Shown in pieces: positions 60,381-64,000 of a stretch of 64,000 nucleotides of DNA. Both the position numbers and the translations under genes were made by a program. The stretch is from contig CAZLCG010000005.1 in NCBI GenBank assembly GCA_964557975.1, positions 1 to 64,000 of the forward strand, given 5' to 3'. The notes under the pieces were generated by a model, which saw only the letters and a program-made list of their open reading frames with translations, was not told where the DNA came from and did not search any database. Source of the DNA: Fimenecus sp964557975 (GTDB taxonomy: Bacteria > Bacillota > Clostridia > Oscillospirales > Acutalibacteraceae). Each line of letters opens with the position of its first letter. Position 1 is the first letter of the stretch.

Positions 60381-62123
60381 ATGGAAAATGTAAATATTAA
60401 AATTAACGGCATGCCCTTAAGCGTGCCAAACGGAATTTCAATTCTCGAAGCGGCAAGATACGCAGGTATCGAAATACCGACGCTTTGTTACCTCAAAGAC
60501 ATCAATGAAATCGGCGCGTGCCGTATCTGCATGGTTGAGGTTGTGGGCGCAAGAAGTCTTGTTTCCGCCTGCGTTTTCCCCGTAAGCGAGGGAATGGAAA
60601 TTTACACCAACACCGAAAAGGTTCGCCATTCGCGTAAAACTACGCTTGAGCTTATCCTTTCAACCCACTCAAAGAACTGTCTTTCCTGCGTTCGCAGCGG
60701 AACGTGCGAGTTGCAGCAGCTTTGTAAGGAATTCGGCGTTGACGATCCCGATTGCTTCAAGGGAGAAAATATTCATTACGAGTTCGACGATTCTGCCGCT
60801 CATATGATAAGAGATAACAATAAATGTATCCTCTGCCGCCGCTGTGTTGCCGCATGCAACGCGCAGGGCATAGGCGTTATCGGCGCTAACGCGAGAGGCT
60901 TTGATACTCATATCAGCTCGGCGTTTGACAAGGATCTTGCGGAGGTTTCCTGTATCTCCTGCGGTCAGTGTATTGTTAACTGCCCGACAGGCGCTATTGT
61001 TGAAAAGGATGACACGGATAAGGTGCTTGAAGCAATTAACGATCCCGATAAGTTTGTTATCGTTAATACCGCGCCGTCTATTCGCGCAACGCTCGGCGAG
61101 GCGTTCGGTATGCACATCGGCACAAATGTTGAGGGCAAGATGGTTGCGGCTCTTCGCAGACTCGGATTTGATAAGGTATTTGATACCGACTTTGCGGCTG
61201 ACCTTACAATTATGGAGGAGGCAAACGAGCTTGTCCAAAGAGTTAAGAACGGCGGCGTCCTTCCGATGATTACCTCCTGCTCGCCCGGCTGGATTAAATA
61301 CTGCGAGCATTATTATCCCGAGCTTATTCCGCATCTTTCAACCTGCAAGTCGCCTCAACAGATGTTCGGCGCGACAATGAAAACATACTATGCTCAGAAG
61401 CTCGGTATGGATCCTGCCGATATGGTTGTTGTCGGCGTTATGCCCTGCACCGCTAAGAAGTTTGAAACAAAGAGACCTAATGAGGCGGCTTCGGGCTATC
61501 CCGATATTGACATCGCAATCACGACGCGCGAGCTTGCAAGAATGATCGAGAACGCGGGTATCTACTTCAAACATCTTCCCGATGAAGAATTTGATTCCCC
61601 ATTCGGCGAGTCAACGGGAGCGGCTACAATCTTCGGCGCAACGGGCGGCGTTATGGAGGCTGCTTTGCGTACTGCCGTTAAGGCGATTACGGGCGAGGAA
61701 GCTCCGTCACCCGATTTCACCGAGGTAAGAGGTATGAAGGATATTAAAGAGGCTTCATACAATGTAGGCGGCTTGGAAATTAAGGTTGCGGTTGCAAGCG
61801 GAACTAAAAACGCGCAGTATCTTATGGATAAGATTAAGGACGGCACTGCCGACTACACCTTTATTGAGATTATGGGATGCCCCGGCGGCTGTATCAACGG
61901 CGGCGGTCAGCCTATCCAGCATGCGGTGGTAAGAAACTTCGTTGACCTGAAGGCAAGAAGAGCCGAGGCTCTTTACGCGTCCGACAGAAATAATGAAAAG
62001 AGACGCTCGCACGAAAATTCGGCGATTAAAGAGCTTTACGATTCGTACCTCGGCGAACCCGGAAGCCATAAGGCTCATGAAATTCTCCATACATCTTATG
62101 TTCCGAGAAAGAAATACAACTAA
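60381..62123 (+). CDS. hndD: [FeFe] hydrogenase catalytic subunit, HndD-like
   Basis: A 580-residue [FeFe] hydrogenase. N-terminal [2Fe-2S] domain: CRICMVEVVGARSLVSAC. Then the His/Cys cluster region HSKNCLSCVRSGTCELQQLC, and two [4Fe-4S] motifs CILCRRCVAACNAQG and CISCGQCIVNCPTGA. H-cluster motifs are L1 TSCSPGWIKYCE, L2 MPCTAKKFE and L3 EIMGCPGGCINGGGQP, all cysteines present. L1 with Ser-Pro-Gly is the form common in NADH/ferredoxin-dependent multimeric enzymes. The ATG with AAGGAG upstream is chosen. The maturation genes hydEFG are not in the window. Confidence 0.97.
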   Translation: MENVNIKINGMPLSVPNGISILEAARYAGIEIPTLCYLKDINEIGACRICMVEVVGARSLVSACVFPVSEGMEIYTNTEKVRHSRKTTLELILSTHSKNCLSCVRSGTCELQQLCKEFGVDDPDCFKGENIHYEFDDSAAHMIRDNNKCILCRRCVAACNAQGIGVIGANARGFDTHISSAFDKDLAEVSCISCGQCIVNCPTGAIVEKDDTDKVLEAINDPDKFVIVNTAPSIRATLGEAFGMHIGTNVEGKMVAALRRLGFDKVFDTDFAADLTIMEEANELVQRVKNGGVLPMITSCSPGWIKYCEHYYPELIPHLSTCKSPQQMFGATMKTYYAQKLGMDPADMVVVGVMPCTAKKFETKRPNEAASGYPDIDIAITTRELARMIENAGIYFKHLPDEEFDSPFGESTGAATIFGATGGVMEAALRTAVKAITGEEAPSPDFTEVRGMKDIKEASYNVGGLEIKVAVASGTKNAQYLMDKIKDGTADYTFIEIMGCPGGCINGGGQPIQHAVVRNFVDLKARRAEALYASDRNNEKRRSHENSAIKELYDSYLGEPGSHKAHEILHTSYVPRKKYN

Positions 62124-62145
62124 GCTTTATTTCCCGTAAAATTAA

Positions 62146-62184
62146 GAGCTTATCCCGTTTTGGGATAAGCTCAGATTTTTTTTG
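62146..62184 (+). terminator. terminator of hydrogenase operon
   Basis: GAGCTTATCCC with GGGATAAGCTC around TTTT, then eight T. Confidence 0.92.
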
Positions 62185-62211
62185 CGTCTTTTCTTCGCGG
62201 ACGGCGACGTA

Positions 62212-62463
62212 TCAAAAATCGTCCTTTTTCAACCCTGCAAAGAAATCATCATAGGAACATTTGTATATTTCCATAAGCGCGGAAATAACACCCTTTTTTA
62301 TATTCAGCTCGCCGTTTTCATATTTGGCATAGGTCGTTCTGCCTATGTCACAGCCTTTGAGCTGAAGCTCGGCGCACAGCTTTTCCTGCGACAAGCCCGC
62401 CTTAACCCTGAGCTTACGCAGATTTGCACCCATATTTGAATCGCCTTTGATTTTCTGTTCCAT
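62212..62463 (-). CDS. XRE-family HTH protein
   Basis: An 83-residue single-domain regulator. HTH: LRKLRVKAGLSQEKLCAEL and GRTTYAKYENGELNIKKG, followed by a tail ending DDFFAGLKKDDF. It differs from the other XRE protein in the window. GAGGTG is five bases before the ATG. It lies between the convergent hydrogenase operon and the divergent hrcA promoter. Target unknown. Confidence 0.88.
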   Translation of the reverse strand: MEQKIKGDSNMGANLRKLRVKAGLSQEKLCAELQLKGCDIGRTTYAKYENGELNIKKGVISALMEIYKCSYDDFFAGLKKDDF

Positions 62464-62599
62464 AGTCTCACCTCACAGACAGCTTGGATTGATATTCATC
62501 ATATCTGTATTTTACACCTTTTTACACTATAACAAAAGCCCGATTTCGGCAAAAACAAGAAAACTTTTTCTAATTAACAAAATATTTACAAATATTTTG

Positions 62600-62628
62600 T
62601 TGACAAAATCGAATGATAAAGGTAATAT
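62600..62628 (+). promoter_or_regulatory. promoter of hrcA operon
   Basis: TTGACA, 17-base spacer, TAATAT, just upstream of the CIRCE element. Confidence 0.8.
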
Positions 62629-62640
62629 TATTATTGTAGG

Positions 62641-62667
62641 TTAGCACTCTAACTATAAGAGTGCTAA
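62641..62667. promoter_or_regulatory. CIRCE operator (HrcA binding site)
   Basis: Exact consensus TTAGCACTC-N9-GAGTGCTAA, placed at the transcription start region of hrcA, for autoregulated heat-shock control. Confidence 0.98.
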
Positions 62668-62698
62668 CAGGTGCTAAGACGATATGGGCGGTGATGAA

Positions 62699-63736
62699 AT
62701 GGAAATGACCGAAAGAAAAGAAAAAATACTTGCGGCAATAGTTGAAAAGTATATTCAGACAGGCGAACCCGTCGGCTCAAAATCCCTTGTCGATTCGCTC
62801 GGCGTTTCGGTTTCATCCGCTACAATCCGCAACGAGATGGCGGATCTGATCGAAATGGGCTATCTCGAGCAGCCGCATACCTCGGCAGGCAGAATACCGT
62901 CGGGCAAAGGCTACAGGTATTATGTCGAGCATCTTATGACGAGCTACGATATGCCCGCAAATGAAAAAAATCTTATAAATTCAAAGCTGCGTGACGCGGC
63001 GGGAGAGCCGCACAGCGTGCTTGAAAAGGCAGGCAGTATTTTGGCGGAACTTACCAACTGCGCCGCCGTTTCCACAACGCCTACCGATGAGGAAGCTGTT
63101 GTAAAGCGCATTGAATTGGTCCCGATAGGCACACGCACCGCAATGGCGGTCATGCTGACCTCCTCGGGAATACTCAAAACCAAGGTTTGCAGAACCGACA
63201 GCGAAATAACGCTTGATATTGCCGAAAATTTTTACAATATAGTTAAGCGGAATTTTTTGGGAAAGCCCGCTTCGGGTATCACGATAGCAAGAATCCAAAC
63301 CCTTGCGCTTTCCCTCGGCGAAAAGGCGCTTACAATGACGCCGCTGCTCGTCGCAATAGCGGATTTGGCGGCTATGACCGAGCGCACGGAGCTTCTGCTT
63401 GAAGGTCAGTCAAACCTTTTAAGCCATAAGGAATTTGAATCAAACGCCTTTGAGCTTATGGAGTTTTTAAGGAGATCGGAACCGCTTAACAGTATTTTTT
63501 CAGCCCACAGTGAAAAAAAGGACGGTAAGCCGAATATACTTATAGGCAAAGAAAACCTATTCAGAGAATTGCAAAATTCCACGGTCATTTTTTCAAAATA
63601 CTCGATCGGAGGTCACGAGAGCGGTACGCTCGGAATTATCGGACCGACAAGGGTTGATTATGCGAGGCTTATCCCCGGTCTTAAATATCTGACAGACGTT
63701 GTCGGAATAATTCTTTCGGATAATATGGAGGATTAA
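62699..63736 (+). CDS. hrcA: heat-inducible transcription repressor HrcA
   Basis: HrcA of 345 residues, which represses class I heat-shock genes by binding CIRCE and is stabilised by GroEL. The winged HTH is TERKEKILAAIVEKYIQTGEPV and SVSSATIRNEMADLIEMGYL, followed by QPHTSAGRIPSGKGYRYYV. The C-terminal part has GTLGIIGPTRVDYARLIPGL, a family signature. The ATG with GGTGAT upstream is chosen; an ATG five codons earlier is also possible. First gene of the hrcA-grpE-(dnaK) operon behind its own operator. Confidence 0.97.
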   Translation: MEMTERKEKILAAIVEKYIQTGEPVGSKSLVDSLGVSVSSATIRNEMADLIEMGYLEQPHTSAGRIPSGKGYRYYVEHLMTSYDMPANEKNLINSKLRDAAGEPHSVLEKAGSILAELTNCAAVSTTPTDEEAVVKRIELVPIGTRTAMAVMLTSSGILKTKVCRTDSEITLDIAENFYNIVKRNFLGKPASGITIARIQTLALSLGEKALTMTPLLVAIADLAAMTERTELLLEGQSNLLSHKEFESNAFELMEFLRRSEPLNSIFSAHSEKKDGKPNILIGKENLFRELQNSTVIFSKYSIGGHESGTLGIIGPTRVDYARLIPGLKYLTDVVGIILSDNMED

Positions 63737-63737
63737 A

Positions 63738-64000
63738 ATGGCAAAGAAGGACACCAAAAAACAAGCGCCAGAACAAGCGCCAGAAGAAGAAAAAGAAACG
63801 GCAAAAGCCGAAGCCGAAGCAAATGACGCTAAGCCCGAAAATGAAGAACCCTCGGAGCTTGAAAAGCTGCGGGAACAGTTAAGTCAGACAAACGAAAGGC
63901 TTTTGAGAACCCTTGCCGAGTATGACAATTACCGCAAACGCTCACAAAAGGAGAAAGAGCAGGCGTATAACGATTCAAAGGCTTCCGCGCTGGCAGAGCT
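63738..64000 (+). CDS. grpE: GrpE nucleotide exchange factor, 3' end outside window
   Basis: The first 87 codons of GrpE, the nucleotide exchange factor of DnaK. An acidic, Ala/Glu-rich disordered N-terminus (KKQAPEQAPEEEKETAKAEA) is followed by the start of the long coiled coil (LEKLREQLSQTNERLLRTLA) and the family signature EYDNYRKRSQKEKEQ. GGAGG is six bases before the ATG, one base after the hrcA stop. It has a short tandem repeat coding for QAPEQAPEE. Confidence 0.95.
   Translation, partial: MAKKDTKKQAPEQAPEEEKETAKAEAEANDAKPENEEPSELEKLREQLSQTNERLLRTLAEYDNYRKRSQKEKEQAYNDSKASALAE

Noticed and set aside
60669..61334. 221-codon minus-strand frame opposite the [FeFe] hydrogenase gene
   Set aside because: Opposite a frame with all cluster and H-cluster motifs; no ribosome-binding site and no family resemblance.

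Overview
The window looks like a chromosomal segment of a gut-type anaerobic Firmicute (class Clostridia, probably Oscillospirales/Ruminococcaceae-like). The reasons are a trimeric [FeFe] hydrogenase operon with a Clostridia-style histidine-kinase-like ATPase gene inside it, pyruvate phosphate dikinase, strong GGAGG ribosome-binding sites, a CIRCE-controlled hrcA-grpE start, and ICE genes of the clostridial conjugative-transposon type. The genus assignment is inference. No CRISPR array or rRNA was seen. One tRNA (Thr, GGT) is present.

Layout. 1-8.9 kb (minus strand) is one end of an integrative/conjugative element: small ORFs, parA, parB, two more small ORFs and a very large methylase-helicase gene that leaves the window, with tnpV nested in another frame inside it. 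An IS30-family transposase gene (9.0-10.2 kb) separates this from chromosomal DNA. 10.6-12.5 kb holds a DUF2798 membrane protein behind a structured leader, and ilvE. 12.9-17.1 kb is a minus-strand operon of radical SAM, DUF218, unknown, HAD, S51-peptidase-like and histidine-phosphatase genes. 17.2-26.4 kb holds an AAA ATPase, ppdK, a broken gene, an XRE regulator, an ATP-grasp protein, a GyrI-like protein and an HD-GYP/GGDEF response regulator. 26.8-31.7 kb is a complete fructose PTS operon (1-phosphofructokinase, IIABC, HPr, enzyme I). 32.6-40.3 kb is a single 2571-residue secreted Ig-like protein. 40.5-44.9 kb is a resistance-like island: two phosphotransferase paralogues, and a divergent unit of leader peptide, attenuator, two methyltransferases and a Nudix hydrolase. 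45-46 kb carries a four-helix-bundle gene beside an array of mini-hairpins and tRNA-Thr. 46-48.3 kb has a DUF421 protein, a PHP phosphoesterase and an unknown protein.

48.5-52.2 kb is a branched-chain amino-acid locus: ilvC and ilvD flank a GntR/FCD regulator, and both have the same promoter with paired copies of a 15-bp palindrome, the likely operator. metA follows. 53.3-56.8 kb is a probable vitamin B6 locus: MocR/PdxR-like regulator, pyridoxal kinase, ECF S-component and radical SAM protein. 57.1-62.1 kb is the NADH/ferredoxin [FeFe] hydrogenase operon, and 62.6-64 kb begins hrcA-grpE.

Most notable signals: tnpV overprinted inside the ICE helicase gene; a 274-bp MITE-like family with three copies, one abutting a broken gene; a leader-peptide/terminator attenuator before the methyltransferase operon; a symmetric GGTGAAAT mini-hairpin array next to the four-helix-bundle gene; a long attenuator-like leader before the DUF2798 gene; and the mirrored ilvC/ilvD operators.
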